Shown here piece by piece: positions 41,490 to 49,292 of a stretch of 63,164 nt of DNA (within the stretch, counting starts at the first letter, position 1; each line of letters begins with the position of its first letter). This DNA is from Candidatus Peribacteraceae bacterium (GTDB lineage: Bacteria > Patescibacteriota > Gracilibacteria > Peribacterales > Peribacteraceae), in contig JAGORY010000001.1 of NCBI GenBank assembly GCA_018062585.1, positions 1 through 63,164 of the forward strand, read 5' to 3'. The notes under the pieces were generated by a model. The model worked only from the letters and a program-made list of their open reading frames with translations. It searched no databases and was not told the origin of the DNA. Position numbers and translations under genes: made by a program.

Positions 41490-43812
41490 CGGTCGAGGCG
41501 GAAGAGCGGACAATGTGAGCTGCCGCAACGAGGTGCTTCAGCGATTCCCACACCTGTTCCGGCGTGCGAGTTTTCAGACCGCAGTCCGGATTGATCCACA
41601 GACGTTCATCCGGCACGTGCTTCCGTGCGACGGCTATCAGTTCCGTCAGTTCCTCGATGGACGGTACTCGGGGAGAATGGATATCCCATACGCCGGGCCC
41701 GATGTCACAGGGAGACTCCTGCCCATCCAATGCGTTCAGAAACGCAAGGCGCGATCGAGCCGCTTCGATGGAAATGACATCAATGTCCAGATCACGCAGG
41801 ACCGGCAGGATGTCCCGCACATCGCCATAACATGTATGTGTGTGGATTTGTGTCTCGGGTTTTGTCTGATTCACGGTCAGCCGAAATGCGTCCGCCGTCC
41901 ACCGGAGATAATCGTCGCGGCCGTCGGTGCGCAGCGGCAAACCCTCGCGCAAAGCGGGTTCGTCGATCTGAATGACGCGGATCCCGGCTGCTTCCAGTTC
42001 CTGCACCTCCTTACGGATCGCGAGTGCGATCTGTCTGCAAGTCTCTTTTTCCGGCACATCATCGCGTACGAAACTCCAATTCAGGATGGTGACCGGACCG
42101 GTGAGCATACCCTTCACAGGCTTGTCCGTAATGGATTGCGCATAAGCCGACCACTCCACCGTGATCGGCTTGGGGCGGGACACATCACCGTAGATGATCG
42201 GCGGTCGCACATACCGTGAACCGAAACTCTGCACCCATCCGTGTTCGCTGCACGCTACGCCGTCCAGCTGCTCCGCGAAGTACTGCACCATGTCATTGCG
42301 CTCCGCTTCGCCATGGACAAGGACATCCAGCCCCGTTTCCTCCTGCTTCCGCACAACGCCAGCTATTTCTTCCTTCAAGAATCCTTCGTACTCCGCGTCG
42401 CTGATCTGTCCCTTGCGGTGTTTGGCACGCGCGGCGCGAATAGTTCCGGTCTGCGGGAATGATCCGATGCTCGTCGTGGGGAAAAGCGGCAGATCCAGTG
42501 CTTGAGACTGCGCCCTCTGCCGCTCAGCGAGGGGCTGGCGATACGAAACGCCCTCTTGTTCGATTGCCGCCGTTTCCTGTCGTACGACTGCATCGTGAAC
42601 AAGAGGATGATTCCGCCGTGTCCGCAGTTCTTCCGATCGGCGGGTGGCAGATACAATGGCATCCGCATCATCGTCAAGCGCATCTCTGAGCGTGATCACT
42701 TCCTGCAGCTTCTCACGGGCAAACGCGAGCCACGAACGCACGTCCGGCGACAACGATTTTTCGCGCTCCACCGAATGCGGAACATGCAGCAGAGAACTGG
42801 AAGGCGAAATGATGACTCTATCTTCACCGAGCGTTCGTTTGGCATGGCGCAACAGTTCCAGCGACTGTTGCAGATCGTTTTTCCAAATATTTCTGCCGTC
42901 GACCGCGCCTATTGAGAGAGACTTGTCCGACGGTGCCTTTGCGACGGCGGCGGCGGTTTCGGCACAAGCTTCAACCGCATCGAGATGAACGGCATCGACG
43001 GGCAACGCGAGAGCCAAATCCTGATTGTCACGAAGTTCTCCGAAGTACGTGCCGAGGAGCAATTTCAGGTCGCCAGCGTCGTGTCGCAGGAATTCGTAGG
43101 CATCTGCAAACGCCTGCCGCTCTCGCGGCTGAAGATCCAGCGCCAGTGTCGGTTCATCCAATTGGACCCATTCTGCTCCCTGGGTGCGCAGTTTTTGCAG
43201 CACTTCTCCGTACACGGGCAACAATCGCTGCAAGAGCTCCAGCCGGTCGAATTTTTCCCCCTCGCAGTCGCCGAGCAGCAGATAGGAAACGGGGCCAAGC
43301 AACACTGGCTTCGTCCGAATATCGTTTTCCAACGCTTCCGCGAATTCACCGAAAGGCTTTTCGGAAGACAGACGGAACTTCTGATCTTTCCTAAACTCGG
43401 GTACGAGGTAGTGATAATTCGTGTCAAACCATTTACGCAGGCTTTGAGCGATCACCCCCGTCACCGCGCCATGCGTGCCGCAGCAAATATGTTCGGGGGA
43501 GTTCTGGCCTCGTGCGAGCGCGAAATAGGTATCAAGTGACACCTGGTCTCCGTTTTCACCGAAGCGCTCGGGTATCGCTCCCACGAGACAGCTGGTATCC
43601 AGCACATGGTCGTAGAGACTGAAATCGTTACTGGGGATCAGATCGATTCCTGCGTCCTTTTGCAGCCGCCAGTTTTTTTGCCGTATGGCGCGTGCGACTG
43701 TTTCCAGTTCTTCCGGCGAGCGCTTGCCGGACCAGTACCCTTCTAGGGCGAATTTGAGTTCACGGTCTTCCCCGATGCGGGGGTAGCCGAGGTTCGATGT
43801 AAGCGCGGGCAT
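41482..43812 (-). CDS. metE: Cobalamin-independent methionine synthase
   Basis: MetE transfers a methyl group from 5-methyl-THF-glutamate to homocysteine. The 776 residues are full length with both barrels. The N-terminus is LGYPRIGEDRELKFALEGYW. The C-terminal zinc site shows HTHTCYGD and INPDCGLKTRTPEQV. It is the first gene of a metE-metF-like unit. The divergent ACT-domain gene and the shared 126-bp intergenic region with a palindrome point to local methionine control. The B12-dependent RNR elsewhere in the window shows that cobalamin is used, so a B12-free MetE next to it is noteworthy. Confidence 0.97.
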   Translation of the reverse strand: MPALTSNLGYPRIGEDRELKFALEGYWSGKRSPEELETVARAIRQKNWRLQKDAGIDLIPSNDFSLYDHVLDTSCLVGAIPERFGENGDQVSLDTYFALARGQNSPEHICCGTHGAVTGVIAQSLRKWFDTNYHYLVPEFRKDQKFRLSSEKPFGEFAEALENDIRTKPVLLGPVSYLLLGDCEGEKFDRLELLQRLLPVYGEVLQKLRTQGAEWVQLDEPTLALDLQPRERQAFADAYEFLRHDAGDLKLLLGTYFGELRDNQDLALALPVDAVHLDAVEACAETAAAVAKAPSDKSLSIGAVDGRNIWKNDLQQSLELLRHAKRTLGEDRVIISPSSSLLHVPHSVEREKSLSPDVRSWLAFAREKLQEVITLRDALDDDADAIVSATRRSEELRTRRNHPLVHDAVVRQETAAIEQEGVSYRQPLAERQRAQSQALDLPLFPTTSIGSFPQTGTIRAARAKHRKGQISDAEYEGFLKEEIAGVVRKQEETGLDVLVHGEAERNDMVQYFAEQLDGVACSEHGWVQSFGSRYVRPPIIYGDVSRPKPITVEWSAYAQSITDKPVKGMLTGPVTILNWSFVRDDVPEKETCRQIALAIRKEVQELEAAGIRVIQIDEPALREGLPLRTDGRDDYLRWTADAFRLTVNQTKPETQIHTHTCYGDVRDILPVLRDLDIDVISIEAARSRLAFLNALDGQESPCDIGPGVWDIHSPRVPSIEELTELIAVARKHVPDERLWINPDCGLKTRTPEQVWESLKHLVAAAHIVRSSASTDA

Positions 43813-43885
43813 AGGAGTGAGGGAAAATGAAAAAACGTCCTGACCCTATTCATGAAGTACAGGTGTGTAAAATTTTTGATATTTT

Positions 43886-43932
43886 TTGTACGAAAAATTT
43901 AATATTGTATGAATTCATACAAAATGTAGAAT
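43886..43932 (+). promoter_or_regulatory. Operator-promoter between metE and the ACT-domain gene
   Basis: A perfect 18-bp palindrome, TTGTATGAATTCATACAA (43905-43922), covers the -35 box (TTGTAT) and the spacer of a promoter with -10 TAGAAT (43927-43932). The ATG of the ACT gene follows six bases later. A second half-site TTGTACGAA lies 19 bp upstream (43886-43894), toward metE. The layout fits a repressor site serving both divergent genes. Confidence 0.7.
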
Positions 43933-43938
43933 CAGATT

Positions 43939-44589
43939 ATGATCACAATCTCGCAAGCAGTTGAACAGGCCATCGCCAATTCGCCTTTATACGGTGAGGC
44001 GATGCTTCAAGAGATTGCGAATCACAGTGCGATTGCCCGAAAAATAAAACCAGCAGTCGAGGAAATGCTTTTGGAGTCGGTTACTGAAGGTGCGATCACC
44101 ATCGCACTGAAGCGTTATGCTGAAAGGCTGCGCAAAAATCATACGACAATCACGCGAAATTACTCCGTTCGTCATATGGGAATTCGCAGTGATTTGACCG
44201 CCTTGATATATCAGAACTCGCCGGTTTTACACGCTATTCACCAAAAAATTCTTCCACTGAGTATCAGCGACGATGCTTTTATTCACTTTGCCCAAGGATC
44301 ACGTGAATCATCATTTATTGTTAGTCAGGCATGTTTAGCCACTCTGAAAAAATTAGCTTCAAAAGAAAGAATGGTGGCTGAATACTCGAATTTAACTGCT
44401 ATCAGCGTAAGAATGCCTCCAGAAGTCATGCACGTCACAGGTGTATTTGCTCCGTTAGTTCAGGCATTGGCGTGGCAGAAGATAAGCGTTTATCAAATCG
44501 TTTCATATTTCACGGAAATCACATTCTTAGTATCCGATAAGGACGCTGATCAAGCATTTAACATCATCAAGTCCGTTTCGAAGTTCTAG
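43939..44589 (+). CDS. ACT-domain putative transcriptional regulator of methionine genes
   Basis: This 216-residue protein has a helical N-terminal half (about 1-95; ISQAVEQAIANSPLYGEAML and IALKRYAERLRKNH), which could form a helix-turn-helix-like domain. The C-terminal ACT-like domain is at about 145-216 (LTAISVRMPPEVMHVTGVFA then FTEITFLVSDKDADQAFNII). ACT domains bind amino acids. The gene is divergent from metE and has the palindrome over its own promoter. I infer an autoregulated repressor sensing methionine or a related amino acid; binding has not been shown. Confidence 0.7.
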   Translation: MITISQAVEQAIANSPLYGEAMLQEIANHSAIARKIKPAVEEMLLESVTEGAITIALKRYAERLRKNHTTITRNYSVRHMGIRSDLTALIYQNSPVLHAIHQKILPLSISDDAFIHFAQGSRESSFIVSQACLATLKKLASKERMVAEYSNLTAISVRMPPEVMHVTGVFAPLVQALAWQKISVYQIVSYFTEITFLVSDKDADQAFNIIKSVSKF

Positions 44590-44813
44590 AAAATAATTGG
44601 CTCCCCAACGCGGCTCCTTCTAGCACTGACGACAGTGCATCGAGCACCAAGCATGCTTCCCGAGGCCTTCCCTCTAGGCTATCTAAAAACACATTTCCTC
44701 ATTTCAAGCAATTTCTTACGTTTTGAGTACTTAACTAAACATATTCTCTTTGTAACATAAAATGAACCTGTTAAGATATGTACGAAATACTATTTCTTTT
44801 TCCACTCTTTTCT

Positions 44814-45359
44814 ATGAAATACCCTCATTCATTTCCTTTCGTCACTGGAATCCTCCTCGTACTTTCTGCAACTTCGATTACCTCACTCCAGGCAAGCGAC
44901 ATGCTTTCCTCTGAAGGAGAAACTATGTCATCAGAATCATCACTGTCATCGTCAGACTCATCGTCATCAGAATCATCACTGTCGTCGTCAGATTGTAGTG
45001 GCGATCAAAAATGTAAACCTGAAACTCAACCACTGGGCGATAAAATGAAATGTCCGGAAGGATTCACTCCGTACATTTTCACAGAGAGCGTTGGTCCAAG
45101 TTCCGAAAAAAGGTGCGGTAGATGTGTTGGTGGCGAGTCCTGCAAAAAAGAAGGTAAAGAGTGTATGTTTGAAGCGGTCAAGAAAGAGCTAGCGGGTGTT
45201 AAATATGTTGAGGCAGTGTGTTCTTGTGAGACCCCAGAGTCTTCTTCTAGCTCTATCAGCTCTGATAGTTCAGATAGTTCCCCTAGCTCTACCAGCTCTG
45301 ATAGTTCAGATAGTTCCCCTAGCTCTACCAGCTCTGATAGTTCTATGAGTTTTAATTAG
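44814..45359 (+). CDS. Secreted Ser-rich repeat protein with Cys-rich core
   Basis: With ATG 44814 (a start at 44778 would add 12 residues) this is a 181-residue exported protein. The signal peptide ends near SLQASD. Two Ser/Asp-rich low-complexity tracts flank a Cys-rich domain of about 80 residues with 8-9 Cys residues (CPEGFTPYIFTES, CGRCVGGESCKKEGKECMF). Both tracts come from 36-bp repeats (units near 44928 and 44964, and at 45248, 45284 and 45320), each encoding 12 residues of the S-S-x-S-S-D type. The tracts look like a flexible surface stalk. The family is unknown. Confidence 0.75.
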   Translation: MKYPHSFPFVTGILLVLSATSITSLQASDMLSSEGETMSSESSLSSSDSSSSESSLSSSDCSGDQKCKPETQPLGDKMKCPEGFTPYIFTESVGPSSEKRCGRCVGGESCKKEGKECMFEAVKKELAGVKYVEAVCSCETPESSSSSISSDSSDSSPSSTSSDSSDSSPSSTSSDSSMSFN

Positions 45360-45383
45360 TACTGAAGAAATTGGTTTGCAATT

Positions 45384-45424
45384 ACCCAGCGAGCACATAA
45401 TTATATTTGCACGTTGGGTTTTAA
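45384..45424 (+). terminator. Terminator after the Ser-rich protein gene
   Basis: ACCCAGCG and CGTTGGGT arms around an AT-rich loop with a smaller inner GC/GC pairing, followed by TTTT. Confidence 0.55.
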
Positions 45425-45520
45425 TAAACATATATTATTAGACACGTCACTTTACCAAACTCACCTTTTCCGACGGGAACATTGTTGCTTATCGAGCAAA
45501 CTCTATCATTAATTGTTTAA

Positions 45521-45570
45521 TGGCTCCCCGACTTGGATTCGAACCAAGAACCCTCTCGTTAACAGCGAGA
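45521..45570 (-). repeat. tRNA-Asn 3' fragment, distal attachment-like repeat
   Basis: 50 bp identical to 46530-46579, which is the 3' two-thirds of tRNA-Asn including the anticodon and CCA. The 5' third is missing, so this is not a working tRNA gene. The two copies lie 1009 bp apart in direct orientation, as expected for attR/attL of an element integrated at a tRNA 3' end. Confidence 0.9.
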
Positions 45571-45573
45571 AGA

Positions 45574-45753
45574 CTACGTAGGAGAGAAGAGAGGATAATA
45601 TTTCGCACCCCTCTTCTCGCAACTCTTCTGTGTTTCTTTTGCAAATTCAACCATTTCCGTCAGCGCATGAAATTTGCTCGCAACCGATGCATGTTTCATC
45701 AATCGAAGATGTTCTTTTTCAAAGCCCGATGTACGGTTCTTATGTGCCTTCAT
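45574..45753 (-). CDS. Possible small basic protein inside the tRNA island
   Basis: A 59-residue open frame begins at ATG 45753, with GGAAGG six to eleven bases upstream as a possible Shine-Dalgarno, and ends near the attachment repeat. The product is His/Lys-rich (EKEHLRLMKHASVASKFHAL, then MVEFAKETQKS) and looks helical. The frame stays open further upstream without an ATG. No family is recognised, and it could be a chance frame. Confidence 0.35.
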   Translation of the reverse strand: MKAHKNRTSGFEKEHLRLMKHASVASKFHALTEMVEFAKETQKSCEKRGAKYYPLFSPT

Positions 45754-45838
45754 GAGCCTTCCAATTCTAGAAGTGCTACGACATCTTGCACGTCGTGCAG
45801 AGAATTCCGCTTCCCGAGGTGAAATGAAACCAACGGAC

Positions 45839-45870
45839 TTGACATGTACACGTGCCCATATGTGTATACT
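45839..45870 (+). promoter_or_regulatory. Promoter of the nucleotidyltransferase gene
   Basis: Perfect TTGACA (45839-45844), then TGTATA 18 bp later or TATACT (45865-45870) 20 bp later. The ATG at 45877 is six bases after TATACT, so little or no leader. Confidence 0.55.
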
Positions 45871-45876
45871 TCCTCT

Positions 45877-46365
45877 ATGGAATCCTATAAAGATGTCTTT
45901 CAGAAGCTGGATGAAGCAAAGATTGACTATATCATCGTCGGAGGAGTTGCGATGAATTTGCTTGGTTGTCCTCGTTTCACGAATGATATTGATATTCTTT
46001 TGGCACTGGACGAGAAGAATGTGCAGGCAATGAAGCATGTCATGCAAGAATTGGGGTACGAGCAAAGAATCCCTCTGGCAATAGAAGAGTTGGGTGATGA
46101 GAAAAAGGCAAAGAAGTTTGTAGAGGAAAAGAACTTGCTCGCATACACATACTACAACGCTCTGGAACCGCTCTACTCTCTTGATATCATCGTTGATGCA
46201 TCTCTGCGCTTTTCCGAATATAAGAAGAATGTCGTCCACAAAAAAGTGTGGGGCCTGTCTTTACCGGTCGTCTCCATTGATGACTTGATCGGCCTCAAGC
46301 AGGAAACTCAGAGAGAAAAAGATGCTTTGGACGTTGCCATGCTGCTAGAATACAAAGGCCTATGA
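45877..46365 (+). CDS. Nucleotidyltransferase (AbiEii/DUF6036-like toxin family)
   Basis: This 162-residue protein has the minimal nucleotidyltransferase signature IIVGGVAMNLLGCPRFTNDI followed by DILLAL (G-G, Arg-x-T-x-D-I-D). A downstream basic and acidic helix and a C-terminal DDLIGLKQETQREKDALDVA, typical of AbiEii-type proteins, complete it. In that family the enzyme nucleotidylates tRNA or another target and is balanced by an antitoxin. Here a 50-residue ORF overlaps its stop by four bases (ATGA). The whole pair lies inside the tRNA-Asn island. Confidence 0.82.
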   Translation: MESYKDVFQKLDEAKIDYIIVGGVAMNLLGCPRFTNDIDILLALDEKNVQAMKHVMQELGYEQRIPLAIEELGDEKKAKKFVEEKNLLAYTYYNALEPLYSLDIIVDASLRFSEYKKNVVHKKVWGLSLPVVSIDDLIGLKQETQREKDALDVAMLLEYKGL

Positions 46366-46514
46366 AGGATTATCGTTCATCTGTCGATCGTGATCATTTG
46401 CGTCATATGAAGCATCATTCCACTGCGGAGCAGAGAATGAATTGGTGGTTGGATGCTTTGGCATTCGTGAAAGAGAGTCGGAAGAATTGGAAAAAACAGG
46501 AAAAACCGGAGTGA
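46362..46514 (+). CDS. 50-residue partner of the nucleotidyltransferase
   Basis: The start ATG overlaps the upstream stop as ATGA, so translation is coupled. The product begins MKDYRSSVDRDHLRHMKHHS and ends with a Trp- and Lys-rich helix (WWLDALAFVKESRKNWKK). It is small and basic with four His residues in the first half. The tight coupling suggests a functional partner, perhaps an antitoxin or RNA-binding cofactor. I know no named family for it. Confidence 0.65.
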   Translation: MKDYRSSVDRDHLRHMKHHSTAEQRMNWWLDALAFVKESRKNWKKQEKPE

Positions 46515-46529
46515 GTGAATGGAAGAGTT

Positions 46530-46604
46530 TGGCTCCCCGACTTGGATTCGAACCAAGAACCCTCTCGTTAACAGCGAGATGCTCTACCGTTGAGCTATCG
46601 GGGA
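46530..46604 (-). tRNA. tRNA-Asn (GTT anticodon)
   Basis: Reading the minus strand from 46604: acceptor TCCCCGA, D-arm AGCTCAACGGTAGAGC, anticodon stem-loop with CTGTTAA (anticodon GTT), T-arm GGTTCGAATCC, acceptor TCGGGGA, discriminator G and an encoded CCA. All arms pair. Its 3' 50 bp are repeated at 45521-45570. Confidence 0.96.
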
Positions 46605-46706
46605 ACAGAACGTGGTGAAGGAATGAACGAGCGGTAAATAACGCCCGCGAAGTATACGAACAATCCTCTGCTTACGGAAGGGGTGGTTTCGGGTATGCTC
46701 TGCGCC

Positions 46707-48236
46707 ATGGCCAAACAATCCCTCACTCCGCGCGCGAATAACTTCCCTCAATGGTACCAAGACGCCATTGGGCGCGCTCCTGACCTGTATGACGAATCCC
46801 CTGTCACGGGCTGTATCACCTTCGGACCGCTTTCTACCAAATTGTGGAGCAATATCCGCAACTTCATGGATAAGCGCCTTAAAGCTCACGGAGTCGAGAA
46901 CCTCATGCTCCCGATGCTCATCCCTCAGAAGTTTTTCGAGCGCGAGAAAGAGCATGTGGAAGGCTTCGCACCGGAATGCGCGGTTGTCACCGAAGCCGGC
47001 GGTGCCAAACTCCCTGAACCGTACGCTATTCGACCCACCTCCGAAACGCTCTTCGTAGACTGGTATACACGTTCCGGCCGTGTCCAGAGCCACCGTGATC
47101 TTCCGCTGCTCGTGAACCAGTGGTGCTCAGTGATGCGCTGGGAAAAGCGCCCTCGCGCTTTCCTCCGCACGAGCGAATTTCATTGGCAAGAAGGCCACTG
47201 TCTTTTCCCCACCGAGCAATCGAACCGCGAGTTTGCGCTCACGATGCTCGACCTGTACGCAACCGTTGCGGAAGAACTCCTCGCCATTCCTGTCATCAGA
47301 GGTGAAAAGCCCGTCCATGAGCGGTTCCCCGGCGGCCTTGCTACCTACTCTATCGAGGGCCTCATGCAAGATGGCAAAGCACTGCAGATGGGAACGAGTC
47401 ACGTCCTCTCGCAGAATTTCCTTATGGGTTCGGATGGTAAACCGATGGTAAGTTTCCTTGATGAAAATGAGAAACAGACAGTCCCCCACTACCAGTCTTG
47501 GGGCGCATCGACACGTCTACTTGGCGCCATCTTCATGACCCACGGCGATGACGACGGTATCGTCCTGCCTCCGAGAGTTGCACCCGTACAGGTCGCGGTC
47601 CTGCCAGTTCCCGGAAAGGATGCGGCAGAAAACGAGAATGTCCTGAAGGCAGCACGCGATCTTGCAACGACGATCAGCGGCAGCAAAGATTTGTACGCTG
47701 TGCACGGACGCAAGAACGGTTTTGAAGAGACATCAGGAGAACTGACAGTTCGTATCGATTGCCGCGACACTCGCCTCGGCGACAAGACATTCCACCAGAT
47801 CCACATGGGCACGCCGATTCGCATCGAGATCGGCGCTCGCGATCTTGCCGAACAATCCTGCATGATCAAAAGCCGTATCCGCTCACGCGATGATGCCGTG
47901 AAAGCGCCACTCTCGAAAGCACCCGAGATCGTGAAGAAAATGCTCGAAGAAGATCAAGCGACACTCTTCAAGCGCGCACTCGAGATGCGGACGAAGAAGA
48001 CAGTGGAAGCCACAACCTACGACGAGGTGAAAGCCGCTCTGGAAGCCGGAAACTGGGCCTTGATCCCGTGGGACGGTACGAACGAAACTGTCGCTAAACT
48101 GAAGCAGGAAACGTCCGGTGGCACGTACCGCTGTTTCGCATTTGATGCAAAGGAAGACGCCAATGGGCTCATCGATCCCGTGTCTGGCAAGCCGAGCGCA
48201 TTCGCCAAAAAGATCTACGTTGCGAAAGCGTACTAA
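46707..48236 (+). CDS. proS: Prolyl-tRNA synthetase (archaeal/eukaryotic-like type)
   Basis: ProRS charges tRNA-Pro. The 509 residues lack the bacterial editing insertion and match the short eukaryotic/archaeal type. Class II motifs include GCITFGPLSTKLW, VENLMLPMLIP, motif 2 FLRTSEFHWQEGHCLFPT, the proline-binding YAIRPTSET and motif 3 GASTRLLGAIFMTHGDDDG. A C-terminal zinc-binding-like domain (about 410-509) ends in Tyr (KAY), a family trait. The ATG at 46707 lies seven bases after TATGCT. queA starts two bases after the stop. Confidence 0.97.
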   Translation: MAKQSLTPRANNFPQWYQDAIGRAPDLYDESPVTGCITFGPLSTKLWSNIRNFMDKRLKAHGVENLMLPMLIPQKFFEREKEHVEGFAPECAVVTEAGGAKLPEPYAIRPTSETLFVDWYTRSGRVQSHRDLPLLVNQWCSVMRWEKRPRAFLRTSEFHWQEGHCLFPTEQSNREFALTMLDLYATVAEELLAIPVIRGEKPVHERFPGGLATYSIEGLMQDGKALQMGTSHVLSQNFLMGSDGKPMVSFLDENEKQTVPHYQSWGASTRLLGAIFMTHGDDDGIVLPPRVAPVQVAVLPVPGKDAAENENVLKAARDLATTISGSKDLYAVHGRKNGFEETSGELTVRIDCRDTRLGDKTFHQIHMGTPIRIEIGARDLAEQSCMIKSRIRSRDDAVKAPLSKAPEIVKKMLEEDQATLFKRALEMRTKKTVEATTYDEVKAALEAGNWALIPWDGTNETVAKLKQETSGGTYRCFAFDAKEDANGLIDPVSGKPSAFAKKIYVAKAY

Positions 48237-48237
48237 C

Positions 48238-49269
48238 GTGGACTTTGAAGCGCTGCTTCAGGCGTACGATTACGAGTTCCCACCGGAGCTTCTTGCAAAA
48301 GAACCGGTGAGCCCACGCGATAGCGCGCGCCTTCTAGTCTATGACCGAAAGAAAGATTCAGTCGTCTTCGATACGTTTTCAAGCATCACGGACTACCTGC
48401 CCAAAAATGCGTTGCTCGTCATGAACCGGACCAAAGTGATCCCCGCAAAAATGACGCTCACGAAAAGGACCGGTGGCAAAGTCTCGGCGCTTGTGATCAG
48501 TCGCGACGAAAAAAATATCACGACGCTGGCATCTGGGAGTTTTAGTGCCGGTGATATTCTTGAGTGGCAGAGCGGTCACTCGTTTCAGGTCATCAGTCGT
48601 ATCGATCAGGAAGCGGTGCTGCAACCGTGCTTCGATATTGTTGAACTCGATGCACTGCTCGATACCTTTGGAGAGACTCCGCTACCGCCGTACATGAAAG
48701 ACTCGCCACTCACTGAAGAAAAACGCCGGACGGAGTACCAGACAGTTTTTGCCTTAGAAAAGGGTTCGGTCGCGGCACCAACAGCTGGTCTGCACTTCAC
48801 CGAAGGATTGATCACAAAAATTATACAGTCCGGTAGATCAATTTCATACCTGTCGCTGCATGTAGGGCTCGGTACGTTTGCACCTCTCACGAAATTACAG
48901 GTCGAAAAAGGCGCTTTGCACCACGAATCGTACTCAATCGACGCTGAGACGGCTGATTTACTCAATACCGCCAAAGCCGAAGGTCGACCGATCATCGCTG
49001 TCGGCACCACAAGCGTACGCACGCTGGAATCCGCCGCTATGAATGGAAGACTCTCGAAACTTCAGGGATCGACCGATCTTTTCATCACCGAAAACTCACA
49101 GCTCCATTTCGTCGATCATCTGATCACTAACTTCCACGTCCCACGCTCTAGCCTCCTTATGCTTGTCTCGGCGTTCACCGGCAGAGAGAAGCTGCTCTCG
49201 ATCTACGATCAGGCTATCAAGGAGCAGATGAGACTGTTTTCATTCGGGGACGGCATGTTGATCCTCTGA
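48238..49269 (+). CDS. queA: S-adenosylmethionine:tRNA ribosyltransferase-isomerase
   Basis: QueA adds the cyclopentenediol ring precursor from SAM to preQ1 in tRNA. The 343 residues start at GTG 48238, right after the proS stop (TAACGTG). The N-terminal FDYELPPELIA-type segment reads YDYEFPPELLAKEPVSPRD. Further signatures are TPLPPY-like ETPLPPYMKD, EKGSVAAPTAGLHFTE, LHVGLGTFAPL and VGTTSVRTLE. Other queuosine genes (tgt, queF) are not in the window. The gene is probably cotranscribed with proS. Confidence 0.96.
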   Translation: MDFEALLQAYDYEFPPELLAKEPVSPRDSARLLVYDRKKDSVVFDTFSSITDYLPKNALLVMNRTKVIPAKMTLTKRTGGKVSALVISRDEKNITTLASGSFSAGDILEWQSGHSFQVISRIDQEAVLQPCFDIVELDALLDTFGETPLPPYMKDSPLTEEKRRTEYQTVFALEKGSVAAPTAGLHFTEGLITKIIQSGRSISYLSLHVGLGTFAPLTKLQVEKGALHHESYSIDAETADLLNTAKAEGRPIIAVGTTSVRTLESAAMNGRLSKLQGSTDLFITENSQLHFVDHLITNFHVPRSSLLMLVSAFTGREKLLSIYDQAIKEQMRLFSFGDGMLIL

Positions 49270-49292
49270 TTGTCTGCTAGGATGCCTCGGCA

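Larger units (their letters stand above)
45571..46529. mobile_element. Putative mini-island inserted at tRNA-Asn (about 1 kb)
   Basis: The segment between the two direct 50-bp tRNA-Asn repeats holds a nucleotidyltransferase gene, an overlapping 50-residue ORF and a possible 59-residue minus-strand ORF. It encodes no integrase, so movement would need one supplied in trans, or the element is a remnant. The base composition is lower in GC than the flanking proS. Confidence 0.7.

Noticed and set aside
44601..44620. Short TTGGCTCCCCAAC-like match to the tRNA-Asn end
   Set aside because: Only about a dozen bases match; too short to claim a third attachment site.
44623..44638. GCACTG-ACGA-CAGTGC hairpin after the ACT gene as a terminator
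   Set aside because: The stem is good but there is no T-run on either strand, so I do not list it as a terminator.
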